This document shows, piece by piece, positions 9,370-18,626 of a DNA stretch of 64,000 bases. The stretch covers positions 186,001 through 250,000 of the forward strand of contig NZ_FQUQ01000002.1 of NCBI RefSeq assembly GCF_900129215.1, given 5' to 3'. Source of the stretch: Pedobacter caeni. GTDB lineage: Bacteria > Bacteroidota > Bacteroidia > Sphingobacteriales > Sphingobacteriaceae. Every line of letters begins with the position of its first letter. Positions within the stretch are counted from its first letter, which is position 1. The translations under genes and the position numbers were made by a program. The notes under the pieces were generated by a model. That model ran no database searches, was not told where the DNA came from, and saw only the letters and a program-made list of their open reading frames with translations.

Positions 9370-9948
9370 CTAAAGGATATAAGAAAAACCTATTTTTCCT
9401 GAAACAGTGTGTAGTTTAAATTCTTCAAAATCAGTACCCAAAGAAGGGCCTAACTGCATTTCAAAATTGATTTTGCGACCAAGGCTACGCTGAATCCCCC
9501 AAAAGATATCTAATGCCATGCCACCATCATTTCCGTATGTGTTTTTTTCTACGATTGCTTTTGTGGAACCACCAATCTCAACCCCAAAAAAGTTAGCGGC
9601 ATTATTTCTTGTTTGGCGCCCCTTTTTAGCCCTTTTTTCCAGATTATAGTAATTTCTGAGACCAAGGTACGCAGTTGGAGACATGCTAAAAGCCCAATTA
9701 CTACCACCCCAATTGCTGTAAGAATAAGCGACACCTGCGCCAATACCAATCCCACCATAAACTGTTGTTGAAGGGGAAATAAGGTGTTCATGTTCAAAGA
9801 ATATTCCAGGTATGATCAATTTAATTTTATTTAGACTTTGAAGAGGCTTAGCTATAGTGACGGTATCTTGCGCGATGGATTTTTGAGTGATGACGAAAAA
9901 CAGGAAAAATAGTGCTATCGAATAAATTTGTTTTTGAAGGTTTCTCAT
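9370..9948 (-). CDS. Secreted small beta-barrel-like protein
   Basis: A 192-residue protein with a clear signal peptide (hydrophobic ALFFLFFVIT, then SIAQD). The mature part alternates glycine/aromatic strands (VYGGIGIGAGVAYSYSN, AYLGLRNYYNLEKRA) and ends in KIGFSYIL, which fits an eight-strand outer membrane barrel of the kind abundant in Bacteroidota. A basic loop KKGRQTRNN sits between strands. Single gene, no operon partner. Exact family not identified. Confidence 0.75.
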   Translation of the reverse strand: MRNLQKQIYSIALFFLFFVITQKSIAQDTVTIAKPLQSLNKIKLIIPGIFFEHEHLISPSTTVYGGIGIGAGVAYSYSNWGGSNWAFSMSPTAYLGLRNYYNLEKRAKKGRQTRNNAANFFGVEIGGSTKAIVEKNTYGNDGGMALDIFWGIQRSLGRKINFEMQLGPSLGTDFEEFKLHTVSGKIGFSYIL

Positions 9949-10166
9949 TGGTTTTGTTTGATTTAAGTATAAAGGTAATATGATTTTCTATTAATGAGTG
10001 TGTTTTAACATTAAGCAGTACTAATTAACATTAATTAACATAGTCCTTTTGCGACCTAAAGATTTAGGATGGAATTGACCCTGATAAATTCATCCAATAG
10101 GTTATTTTTAAACAAAAAAACAGATCTTTAAAAAAGATAAACGCTTAAAAGATAAAATTGCACCTA

Positions 10167-11048
10167 ATGAAGAAATTAATGATAATCAGCAGTATTCTGC
10201 TCTTATTTTTATCCAGCTGTTCAGAAAAAATTGACGGTAGTTCTGAAGAAAAGTTCAAAGCTTCTGCTGAAAAAATAAAAAGTAAGCTTAGTGAAGAGGA
10301 TCAAAATAGATTTGAAGTCGCTTTGAGGGTCATCACCGCTTCAGCTATGAAACATAAATTTGATCATCCGGAGGAAGATAAAAACAAATCTTTTAATCAA
10401 ATTATCATGCAGATGGTGAATGGTAAAAGTTACAATAACATGGTTGACATGGCAGAACAATACCTGGCAGAGAGCCATAAACTGGAAATTGCTGGTTTGA
10501 AAAAAGATATGGCCGATCTTGCCGGCAGAAAGGCTCAGGAAGTTGCGGTAAAAAAGCAGTTGGATATGTTGAAAGGAACCCTGGTTAAAATTGACCTGGT
10601 AAACGGAGAGCCTACCATTTTTGCTGAATTTAAAAACTTATCAAAGGATACACTCTATCGATTTACCTGTTCGGTATTCTTAAAAACAGATTCCGGAAAA
10701 TTCCTGACTTCTTCTTCGTCCAATTCACATACAGGAAAAACAAGTGCTATCGGAACTGTAAATCCCAATGATACCTTTATTGCCACGGCAGGGATAGGAC
10801 AGCTCATCATGCGGGATTATCCTCATGTTCCATGGAAAACTATGAAATATCCGGTTAAAGATCTAAGCCAGTATCATCTGGTTGCCGGTGGAATGACCAA
10901 GCAATTGCGCATGTATGAACAGGAACACGACCTGTCTTCAGTGAAATGGGATTACTGGGATGAACAAAATTTCCTGAAGATGACAACTTTAATCAAAAAA
11001 CGGGAAGCCCAAAAACCAACGCTTGATAGCCTCGAGCTCAGCAAATAA
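10167..11048 (+). CDS. DUF6694-like lipoprotein
   Basis: A 293-residue lipoprotein with lipobox Cys at residue 18 (LFLSSCSEK). The sequence straight after it, KIDGSSEEKFKASAEKIKSKLSE followed by a helical segment, resembles the N-terminal domain of DUF6694 lipoproteins. A helical, Lys-rich middle (about 105-140) leads into a beta domain with a VNPNDTF-type element. The start is ATG 10167; a TTG three codons earlier is less likely. No operon partner is visible and the role is unknown. Confidence 0.65.
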   Translation: MKKLMIISSILLLFLSSCSEKIDGSSEEKFKASAEKIKSKLSEEDQNRFEVALRVITASAMKHKFDHPEEDKNKSFNQIIMQMVNGKSYNNMVDMAEQYLAESHKLEIAGLKKDMADLAGRKAQEVAVKKQLDMLKGTLVKIDLVNGEPTIFAEFKNLSKDTLYRFTCSVFLKTDSGKFLTSSSSNSHTGKTSAIGTVNPNDTFIATAGIGQLIMRDYPHVPWKTMKYPVKDLSQYHLVAGGMTKQLRMYEQEHDLSSVKWDYWDEQNFLKMTTLIKKREAQKPTLDSLELSK

Positions 11049-11207
11049 TGTTAATTTCTCTAAAAGCTGAAAGCCGAGTTTCCTGGTAAACAGGTTTAGT
11101 TTTTTAGTTTACACTTGATATTAAACAGCATAAAACCAAATAGATTAAAGGGTGTTAAGGCAAGGTTAAGTTTTGCCTCAATGGGAGATCTGCCATTCCC
11201 TTTTTTG

Positions 11208-11215
11208 TACTTTTG
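11208..11215 (+). promoter_or_regulatory. Bacteroidota-type -7 box before the sigma gene
   Basis: TACTTTTG matches the TAnnTTTG consensus and lies 22 bp before the ATG at 11238. No good -33 TTTG is seen at the usual 19-bp spacing, so confidence is moderate. Confidence 0.4.
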
Positions 11216-11237
11216 AAAACCTAATCAGGTGTGGGAT

Positions 11238-11771
11238 ATGAATATAATCTTGGTTAAAATAAAACATGGTGATCATCAGGCATTCAAATCGCTGTTTGAA
11301 TCCTGTCACTATAAATTATACCAATTTTGTTATCGTTTTACCAACGACCGGGATACTGCAGAAGATATTGTACAGAATATTTTTATCCATATCTGGAACA
11401 ACAGGGCTAAACTTAACGAACAGACCCCTGTAGAGGCCATTCTTTTTAAAACAGCAAAGCAGGAGATATCTAACTGGTACAGATCATTAAAGAATCAGGA
11501 AGAGCGGATTGAAGACGACGCGATGATTGCTGAGGAAGAGGATACTGAGGATCCTCATTTAGCAGAACTACAAAAAGATTACCTCTATAAACTTCTGGAT
11601 AAGTTACCGGACCGAAGAAGAGAAATATTTATGCTCCATCGTTTTGATGGCCTGACTTGTCAGGAGATCGCCCAACATCTTGAAATCTCTAAAAGTGCCG
11701 TCGAAAATCAAATCGGCCTTGCCCTTGCTTACCTTCGGGAACAGGCAAAACTCTCCAAATCCCTGCTTTAA
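11238..11771 (+). CDS. ECF RNA polymerase sigma factor (FecI-like)
   Basis: A 177-residue sigma-70 family ECF factor. Region 2 has FCYRFTNDRDTAEDIVQNIFIHIW, the core-binding and -10-recognition helix; region 4 has LPDRRREIFMLHRFDGLTCQEIA followed by the recognition helix LEISKSAVENQ. ATG 11238 is preferred to a GTG at 11229. A FecR anti-sigma gene and a SusC gene with an STN domain follow, so it should activate that locus when substrate binds the receptor, as known for FecI/FecR systems. Confidence 0.93.
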   Translation: MNIILVKIKHGDHQAFKSLFESCHYKLYQFCYRFTNDRDTAEDIVQNIFIHIWNNRAKLNEQTPVEAILFKTAKQEISNWYRSLKNQEERIEDDAMIAEEEDTEDPHLAELQKDYLYKLLDKLPDRRREIFMLHRFDGLTCQEIAQHLEISKSAVENQIGLALAYLREQAKLSKSLL

Positions 11772-11873
11772 TGTTAAAATTAAGTTAACACTGTATTAAA
11801 TCATCTATATAATTAAATATAGAGGTGGTGTTTTCATTTTCCTAAACGTAATAGGTTAAAAAAAGGAAAAGCA

Positions 11874-12719
11874 TTGAAACAAAAAAATATAGATCCTAAT
11901 GAATTTGACCGCATCTGGAACGAAATACCCGATCATGGGGAACTTGATCCGGTGCAGAAGAGCCGTATATGGCAAAACATTGATCATAAAACAGAAAGAC
12001 CAAAACAGCGGTCGTTTTATTGGTTTGCTGCCTCCATAGCGATTGTTTTATTAAGTGCTGCTACCTTCTCCTGGTTGAAATACTACAATCAGGCCGACTA
12101 TCTGGAGGTAGCTACCCATGCCTCTTCTAAAATCATCAGACTAAAAGACAGTACCGAGATTATCCTTGGGCAGTATAGTAAATTGAGATATCCTGCAGCG
12201 TTTGGTTCCTCAGACAGAGATGTATTTCTGGAAGGAAATGCCACTTTTAAAGTCAGACATAATGGGAAATCTTTTACTGTAAATTCCGGAGGCGTAAAAA
12301 CAAAAGTTTTAGGAACCTTCTTTAAGGTGACCATGTTACCTGGAAATACGGAAGCTAAAGTGGCGCTTTTCGAAGGGAAGGTACAGGTGAGTTACCAGGA
12401 AGGAGATCCGACGATTTTAAAACCTGGCGATGAATGGTGGTACACCATGAAGACAAAACAACTTAAAATGAGTCACGACGAAAGCATCCAGCGTAAAAAC
12501 TTAAAACTGGATTTCAAAAATACTGACCTGTCAGAAGTATTGCAGCAGATTTCTATGATGTATGGTGTGAAAATCACGACAGCAAAAAGTGTGAAAGAGG
12601 GGCTGAAAATTACAGGAACATTGTATTATTCTTCTGCCAGAGAGAGTCTGGAAGAAATGGGATTCCCATTCGGTTTAGTGGTTAAAACAATAAATAAAGA
12701 CAACTATGAAATAGAGTAG
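11874..12719 (+). CDS. FecR-family anti-sigma factor
   Basis: A 281-residue inner membrane regulator. A short cytoplasmic N-terminal part precedes one membrane helix (about 45-65, WFAASIAIVLLSAATFSWL). The periplasmic FecR domain includes HASSKIIRLKDSTEIIL, a YPAAF segment and VKTKVLGTFFKV, and a C-terminal DUF4974-like domain has KLDFKNTDLSEVLQQIS. The likely start is TTG at 11874, preceded by AAAAGGAAAA. It should hold the upstream sigma factor until signalled by the N-terminal domain of the following receptor. Confidence 0.92.
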   Translation: MKQKNIDPNEFDRIWNEIPDHGELDPVQKSRIWQNIDHKTERPKQRSFYWFAASIAIVLLSAATFSWLKYYNQADYLEVATHASSKIIRLKDSTEIILGQYSKLRYPAAFGSSDRDVFLEGNATFKVRHNGKSFTVNSGGVKTKVLGTFFKVTMLPGNTEAKVALFEGKVQVSYQEGDPTILKPGDEWWYTMKTKQLKMSHDESIQRKNLKLDFKNTDLSEVLQQISMMYGVKITTAKSVKEGLKITGTLYYSSARESLEEMGFPFGLVVKTINKDNYEIE

Positions 12720-12729
12720 CCCTTAAATA

Positions 12730-12757
12730 CGGAAGCACCACATAGTGTGGTGCTCCG
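12730..12757 (+). terminator. Hairpin between fecR-type and susC-type genes
   Basis: Arms 12730-12742 and 12746-12757 pair almost perfectly with one bulged A and a 3-base TAG loop; GTTTTT follows a few bases later. It may terminate part of the transcripts from the regulator genes or protect the receptor mRNA. Equivalent hairpins occur in the other three FecR-receptor gaps of this window. Confidence 0.7.
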
Positions 12758-12801
12758 AAGTGTTTTTCAATATACGCATCGACGAAATGCCTATATCAAT
12801 T

Positions 12802-15800
12802 ATGAAACTGATTTCAATTACCAAAAGTATGAAAAAATATTGTACAATTGGGTTGCTCTGCTATGCATTTATGTTTGGTACTGCACAGGCAGGCAACTCT
12901 TATCAACAAGTACAAAACCAACAAAAAGCGATTACCATTGTATCGGGGAAAAGAATAAGTCTGACCGCTATTTTTAATGAAATGGCCAAACAATCCGGCT
13001 ATTCCTTCATCTTTTCTGAACAGCTGATCAAAGATTTCTATGCTGATGAGCTTAAAATCAATCAGCTGGAACTGAATGCTGCCTTAAAGTATTTAGAGAA
13101 CCGTTTTCCTGTAGCTTTTAAAGTCAGCAATAGAAGTGTTGCTGTGGTTGTACAACAAAAAAAGCAAGAACAAACAAGTGTAAAAGGACTCGTAACCGAT
13201 GAGAAGGGGGAAGGGATTCCAGGGATATCAGTCAAAGAAAAGGGAACTAAAAGTGCTGCGGTAACCGATGCCAGAGGTAACTTTAAGATCAGCACTGATC
13301 AGGCAGAAGGTGTATTGATCTTTTCTTATATCGGTTACAATACCCTTGAAAAATCTTTTTCAGCGAGTACCTCAGTATTGAATGTTCAAATGAAAGAGAA
13401 TGTCAATACCTTAAGTGATGTGGTGGTGGTAGGCTATGGTACGCAAAAAAAATCCAGTGTTACCGGCTCCATCTCTTCTTTAAAAGCTGAAGATCTGACG
13501 GGTTACGCAGGTGGCACACTTGCTGAAGCTGTGGTCGGGAAAGCTGCAGGGGTACAGATTGTTCAAAACTCTGCAAGTCCGGGTGCCGGAAGTCAGATCA
13601 AAATTCGTGGTACGGGAACTTTAACTGCCGGAACAGCCCCATTGGTGGTGGTAGATGGTTTTCCATTAACGGAGGGTAGCAGCCTGAGCGCACTTGATCC
13701 TAACGTCATTAAGTCTATTGAGATTCTGAAGGATGCCGCTTCTACTGCCATTTATGGCTCCAGAGGAGCAAATGGGGTGATCATGGTAGAAACCAAACAA
13801 GGGAAAGAAGGCAAAACATCAGTAAGCTTCAATTCCTATTATGGGATACAGCAGCGTGCAGACAATGTAAAACTGGTAGATGCTTATGAGATGGCGCAAT
13901 TCATGCTGGAAGCAAGAAATACAGGTTACGTCTCCAAAGATCCGTTAAACAGAAAAGAGTCTGATGATGCCAGTGTCAGGTTAAAAAACGGAGCTTCAAA
14001 AAGAGAGTTGATTCCTGATTATATCCTGCCTTACCTTCAAAAACAACCCGGTTTACAAAATACCAATTGGCTGGATGAGGTTTTCAAAAATGCACCGATG
14101 ATGAGTCATACCCTGAATGTATCAGGTGGTGACCTTAAAAGTAAATATTCCGTAACGGGGAATTACTTTAAACAGGATGGAATTGTGATTGGTTCAAATT
14201 TCGAACGTTATTCCTCTAATATCAACATTACTTCTGCTTTAACGGATAAGATTAAGTTTGGGATCACCTTAAACCCCTCTTATAGCAAAAGAAATATTTT
14301 TGATAATACGGGCGACTGGTCTACTGATCCTCTGGCTATTGCAATGATCAGTTATCCGTTTTTTTCGGTGTATAATTCGAAAGGTGAACTTAATATTTCC
14401 GATCAGATCAAGACAAACCTGCCCACTGACGGAGCACTGTCTGAAAATCCAATAGCAATGATGAGGATGATCGACAATAAAACCAATGAGTTTAAGATGT
14501 TTGGAAATTCCTATCTCTCAGTTAATTTTTTGAAGGATTTTACTTTCAAAACCTCTTTAGGCGGAGATTTTTCTTCTTATAATGCCAACAGGTTCGATCC
14601 TTCAGATGTTGGGCGCTACCGTCAGGCAGCTCCGGACAAAACGGAAGCGACCAGAAGGATTATTTTCAGAAAGAACTACCTGAATGAAAATGTACTATCT
14701 TTTAATAAAAGTCTGGGTAAACATACGCTGGATGTCATTGCAGGGCAATCATTTCAATACGAATACATTCAGTCAAATGAAACAAATGCCTTTGATTTTC
14801 CGGATGATCAGGTTAGAAACATTTCCGGTGGAACCAGTTTCTCAGCAAGGGAAAGGCAGGAAGAATGGACATTGATCTCTTACTTTTCAAGGGTAAACTA
14901 TAACTACGACAACCGGTATTTGCTTGCCGCTTCTGTAAGAAGAGACGGATCTTCCAGGTTTGGGGACAATTCCAAATGGAGTCTTTTCCCGGCCGTTTCT
15001 CTTGGATGGCTTTTGAGTGAGGAAACGTTCTTTAATAAAAGTAATCCTTATCTGAACTATCTGAAATTAAGAGCTGGTTGGGGCAGAACGGGTAATAACC
15101 AGATCCCCAACTATGGAGCAAAGTCCTTGTTATTCGAAGAGAATTACGTGAACAATGGAGTGCTCGGCGGAGGGTATCGCATCAATACTGCTCCAAATCC
15201 AAACCTTTCATGGGAGGTTGCAGAATCGATCAACCTGGGTTTGGACATGAGTCTGATCAATAATTATTTTAGCCTCTCGGCGGATTATTACGTGTCGAAT
15301 ACCAACGACCTGCTCTTAAATGTGCCTGTCCCGCTTCAATCTGGTTACAGCACCTCGATCCAAAATATCGGAAAGATCAGAAACTGGGGTTTTGAATTGC
15401 AATTGGGACTTAACAAGGCCATCATGATGGGCGAGTTTAAGTGGAGGCCCTCTGTAAATTTCTCTACCAATAAAAATAAAGTGCTGGCGCTTGGAAACGG
15501 ACAGAATGAGATCCTCACAGGAACCAATAGCTTTGCCAGAACAAGAGTTGGCGGACCGATAGCCGAAATGTACGGTTATAAGGTAACCGGCGTTTACCGC
15601 ACAGCTGAAGAACTGAATAATTCTCCAAAGATGGCGGGAACGCTGGTTGGTGATTACATCATTGCGGATTTAAACGGAGATGGAATCATTGATTCCAAAG
15701 ATAAAATGGGCTTCGGTACTGCGGCACCTGAAATAAGTTTTGGCTTTTCAAGTTCACTGAGTTATAAAGGCTTTGATCTGAGTTTCGTATTGAGCGGAGA

Positions 15801-16281
15801 GTTGGGGAAAAAGATTTATAGCAGACCTGTTTCTACTGTGTTTGGTTCTGGTGAAGGCTTTGCTGTCGCTTCCAAAGAATATTTTGACCACCGTTTTCAT
15901 CCGGTAAATAATCCTGATGGTCGTTATGCTACGCCGAACATGGGTAACTTTTCAAACAACAGGAAAGAGACCAGAGCTTCCAATATATTCTTCGATAATG
16001 CATCTTATCTGCGCTTACGAACCCTGCGCCTCGCTTATCAGTTGCCAACGAGTTTTGTAAAACGCATTGGATTGTCAGGACTACAGGTTTACCTGTCCAG
16101 CAATAACTTGTTTACGATTACTCCTTACAAAGGATTTAGTATTGATGCAACGTCGTTAAAAACAGATCCAAACTTATTGAAGACGGGTGAAAACTCTGAA
16201 GACCCGTTGACACAAGGCTATGATAATGCCAATTATCCTGTCGCCAAATCCTATGTCCTGGGGTTAAACTTAAATTTTTAA
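12802..16281 (+). CDS. SusC/RagA transporter with N-terminal STN signalling domain
   Basis: A TonB-dependent transporter of 1159 residues. After a signal peptide (CYAFMFGTAQAG) comes an STN domain (about residues 38-110, with ITIVSGKRISLTAIF), which in FecA-type systems contacts FecR. Next is a carboxypeptidase-regulatory-like domain (GLVTDEKGEGIPGISVKEKGT), the family element SDVVVVGYGTQKK, a plug with LVVVDGFPL and ASTAIYGSRGANGVI, and a long barrel ending YVLGLNLNF. Starts at 12787, 12802 and 12829 are possible; the open frame back to 12745 is excluded because it runs through the hairpin. Its SusD partner follows after 4 bp. Confidence 0.93.
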   Translation: MKLISITKSMKKYCTIGLLCYAFMFGTAQAGNSYQQVQNQQKAITIVSGKRISLTAIFNEMAKQSGYSFIFSEQLIKDFYADELKINQLELNAALKYLENRFPVAFKVSNRSVAVVVQQKKQEQTSVKGLVTDEKGEGIPGISVKEKGTKSAAVTDARGNFKISTDQAEGVLIFSYIGYNTLEKSFSASTSVLNVQMKENVNTLSDVVVVGYGTQKKSSVTGSISSLKAEDLTGYAGGTLAEAVVGKAAGVQIVQNSASPGAGSQIKIRGTGTLTAGTAPLVVVDGFPLTEGSSLSALDPNVIKSIEILKDAASTAIYGSRGANGVIMVETKQGKEGKTSVSFNSYYGIQQRADNVKLVDAYEMAQFMLEARNTGYVSKDPLNRKESDDASVRLKNGASKRELIPDYILPYLQKQPGLQNTNWLDEVFKNAPMMSHTLNVSGGDLKSKYSVTGNYFKQDGIVIGSNFERYSSNINITSALTDKIKFGITLNPSYSKRNIFDNTGDWSTDPLAIAMISYPFFSVYNSKGELNISDQIKTNLPTDGALSENPIAMMRMIDNKTNEFKMFGNSYLSVNFLKDFTFKTSLGGDFSSYNANRFDPSDVGRYRQAAPDKTEATRRIIFRKNYLNENVLSFNKSLGKHTLDVIAGQSFQYEYIQSNETNAFDFPDDQVRNISGGTSFSARERQEEWTLISYFSRVNYNYDNRYLLAASVRRDGSSRFGDNSKWSLFPAVSLGWLLSEETFFNKSNPYLNYLKLRAGWGRTGNNQIPNYGAKSLLFEENYVNNGVLGGGYRINTAPNPNLSWEVAESINLGLDMSLINNYFSLSADYYVSNTNDLLLNVPVPLQSGYSTSIQNIGKIRNWGFELQLGLNKAIMMGEFKWRPSVNFSTNKNKVLALGNGQNEILTGTNSFARTRVGGPIAEMYGYKVTGVYRTAEELNNSPKMAGTLVGDYIIADLNGDGIIDSKDKMGFGTAAPEISFGFSSSLSYKGFDLSFVLSGELGKKIYSRPVSTVFGSGEGFAVASKEYFDHRFHPVNNPDGRYATPNMGNFSNNRKETRASNIFFDNASYLRLRTLRLAYQLPTSFVKRIGLSGLQVYLSSNNLFTITPYKGFSIDATSLKTDPNLLKTGENSEDPLTQGYDNANYPVAKSYVLGLNLNF

Positions 16282-16285
16282 GATC

Positions 16286-17710
16286 ATGATCAGTCATAAA
16301 ACTATACTCAAAAATACATTAGGTCTGTTACTGTTTGCAGGATCGGTAATGAGCTGTTCCAAAAGCAGACTCGATACTGTGCCCACAACAGAAAAAATGC
16401 TGACCAACTTTTATAAAAATGAAGCACAAATCAATGAAGGTGTGAATGCTGCTTATGGAATGCTGCAAAAGGAAGGTCAGTATGGTGCCAATTATATGGT
16501 ATTTGGAGAAATCCCTTCTGATAATACTTTTGATGAGGTGCCTGCCAATGACGGAGGAAACTATGGACAACTGGATCTTTTTAGTGCAATTGCCTTGAAT
16601 GACCTTGTTAAAGATACCTGGGAGGCTGCATACATTGGTATTCAGCAAACGAATGTCATCTTAAACAGGATTGATGCGATTGAAATGTCTGCACAGAACA
16701 GAGATTACCTGAAAGGAGAGATGTTATTTATCAGAGCGCTCTCTTATTTCAATCTGGTCAGGATTTTTGGAGACGTTCCATTAGTGACTAAAGAGACGAC
16801 CAATGTGAACGATTATTTCGGTCAGGGGCGTACATCGAAAGCAGAAGTATATACCCAGATTGAGCAGGATTTAAAAGCGGCGATTCTTTTGCTGCCTAAG
16901 GCGCGCTCATTAAAGGGAAAAGCTACACAGGGTTCTGCGCTGGCTTTGTTAGGGAAAGTTTACCTGACGCTCCATAAATATGATCTTGCGATCGCTCAGC
17001 TGGCTCAGGTTGGTCCATTGGGATATAAATTGCTTACAGATCCTGCCAGGATTTTTGACCCCTTATTTGAAAACAGTGAAGAGATCATTTTTGATGTACA
17101 GTTTGCTTCAGGTATTAACGGGAATAAAGAAGGAAGCAGGGGATTTCAATTATTTAGCCCGTCAGGATCAGTAGGTGGTGCAAAAGGCCATAATTTACCT
17201 ACTCGTATGGTCTACAATTCCTTTACTGCCAAAGACCGAAGAAAAGCGGCTTACCTGGGCATCACTTCCGGTGGGGTTCCTTTTACAAAAAAACTGGTAC
17301 AAACCTCTTCTACAATAGAGGATGGGGGAAGCAATGTGGTGGTATTACGCTATGCGGATGTCTTGCTGATGCTGGCAGAATGTTATAATGAAACCGGAAA
17401 TCCGGGTAAAGGAATGGACTTACTGAATGAAGTAAGGGAACGCGCCGGACTGGATAAAGTAACAGGTCTGGATCAAAATAGCCTCAGACCTGTGATTGCT
17501 CAGGAAAGACAATGGGAATTTGTTGGAGAAGGAAGCCGCTGGTTTGACCTGATCAGGACTGGAAAAGCGATAGAGGTCATGAATGCCTATTTTAAAGTTA
17601 CTCCAGGGTATCAGGGCATTAGCATTAATGAGGACCAGCTTGTACAACCGATCCCTCAAAGCCAGGTCAATACTGATCCGGCCATCAAACAAAATAAAGG
17701 ATATAATTAA
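16286..17710 (+). CDS. SusD/RagB-family nutrient-binding lipoprotein
   Basis: A 474-residue SusD homologue with lipobox Cys near residue 24 (VMSCSKSRLD). It has the family segments LKGEMLFIRALSYFNLVRIFGDVPLV (N-terminal helical repeats), LLMLAECYNETG, LNEVRERAGL and RQWEFVGEGSRWFDLIRTG, and a C-terminal PIPQSQVNTDP. It is coupled to the SusC gene 4 bp upstream and followed by two phosphodiesterase genes, so it should deliver a phosphodiester-containing or related substrate; that assignment is inference. Confidence 0.96.
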   Translation: MISHKTILKNTLGLLLFAGSVMSCSKSRLDTVPTTEKMLTNFYKNEAQINEGVNAAYGMLQKEGQYGANYMVFGEIPSDNTFDEVPANDGGNYGQLDLFSAIALNDLVKDTWEAAYIGIQQTNVILNRIDAIEMSAQNRDYLKGEMLFIRALSYFNLVRIFGDVPLVTKETTNVNDYFGQGRTSKAEVYTQIEQDLKAAILLLPKARSLKGKATQGSALALLGKVYLTLHKYDLAIAQLAQVGPLGYKLLTDPARIFDPLFENSEEIIFDVQFASGINGNKEGSRGFQLFSPSGSVGGAKGHNLPTRMVYNSFTAKDRRKAAYLGITSGGVPFTKKLVQTSSTIEDGGSNVVVLRYADVLLMLAECYNETGNPGKGMDLLNEVRERAGLDKVTGLDQNSLRPVIAQERQWEFVGEGSRWFDLIRTGKAIEVMNAYFKVTPGYQGISINEDQLVQPIPQSQVNTDPAIKQNKGYN

Positions 17711-17728
17711 GACCTGAAATCAATCAAG

Positions 17729-18613
17729 ATGAAAAAGAGTTTACTAATTTTTATCCTGCCGGTTGTGTTGTTCAGCAGCTGTATGGTAAAAAAAACGTCG
17801 GCAGGAAAACAGACTTTAAGTAGAGAACGAAAGGGAGTAATGGTCGTTTCTCATCGTGGGGATTGGCGGAATGCACCTGAGAATTCTCTTTGGGCAATTC
17901 GTAAAGCCATAGCAATGGGAGTAGACATGGTGGAAATAGATCTGGCAATGACTAAAGACAGTGTTTTGATTCTGATGCACGATAGTACCATTGATCGGAC
18001 AACGACTGGTAAAGGCCGTCCTGGTGATTTTACCTATACGGAATTGAAAGCTTTCTACCTGAAAGATGGCCTTGGGGTTCCTACACAGATGCCAATACCA
18101 ACACTGGAACAGGCATTGGATCTTGCTAAAGATCAGGCAATGCTTAACCTGGATAAAGGATTTGATTATATCAAAATGGTGTATCCAATGGTCAAAGCAA
18201 GGAAGATGACCGATCAGGTTTTGTTTAAAGGGGCTCAAAATTACCAACAGACCAGGGGAAAGCTGGGAGCTGTATTAGATTCCATCTATTATATGCCAAT
18301 TATCCGGTTACATAAAGGAGAAGGAATGGAAGCAGTTCTGGATTTTACAAAGAATTATAAACCCTTTGGCTTTGAGTTTACTGTCGGAGAAAATGAAGAT
18401 CATCTGATAGACTTTGGAGCATTGAGGAAACAAGGATATCATGTTTGGGTAAACTCATTATGGCCACAGCATAATGCTGGCCATAATGATGACCTGGTAC
18501 TGGAAAATCAAAATGTTTATCAATGGTTCTTAGATAAAAAAGTCAATATCATTCAGACCGACCGGCCTCAGGAATTGCTGCGGTTTTTAAAAAAGAATGG
18601 TCAACATCAATAA
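17729..18613 (+). CDS. Glycerophosphodiester phosphodiesterase-family lipoprotein
   Basis: A 294-residue lipoprotein (lipobox Cys18, VLFSSCMV) of the GDPD/PI-PLC-like TIM-barrel family. Catalytic and metal-binding signatures are intact: SHRGDWRNAPEN (His42, Arg43, Glu51), VEIDL (Glu69, Asp71) and MHD (His84). The family splits glycerophosphodiesters into glycerol-3-phosphate and an alcohol. It lies 18 bp after the SusD gene and 13 bp before a paralogue; the lipid anchor suggests action at the envelope before or after import. The real substrate may be a related phosphodiester. Confidence 0.9.
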   Translation: MKKSLLIFILPVVLFSSCMVKKTSAGKQTLSRERKGVMVVSHRGDWRNAPENSLWAIRKAIAMGVDMVEIDLAMTKDSVLILMHDSTIDRTTTGKGRPGDFTYTELKAFYLKDGLGVPTQMPIPTLEQALDLAKDQAMLNLDKGFDYIKMVYPMVKARKMTDQVLFKGAQNYQQTRGKLGAVLDSIYYMPIIRLHKGEGMEAVLDFTKNYKPFGFEFTVGENEDHLIDFGALRKQGYHVWVNSLWPQHNAGHNDDLVLENQNVYQWFLDKKVNIIQTDRPQELLRFLKKNGQHQ

Positions 18614-18626
18614 TTAACTAGCGTAT

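Noticed and set aside
12745..12801. Upstream start for the SusC gene
   Set aside because: It begins inside the hairpin and adds residues without signal-peptide character; starts at 12787-12829 are better.
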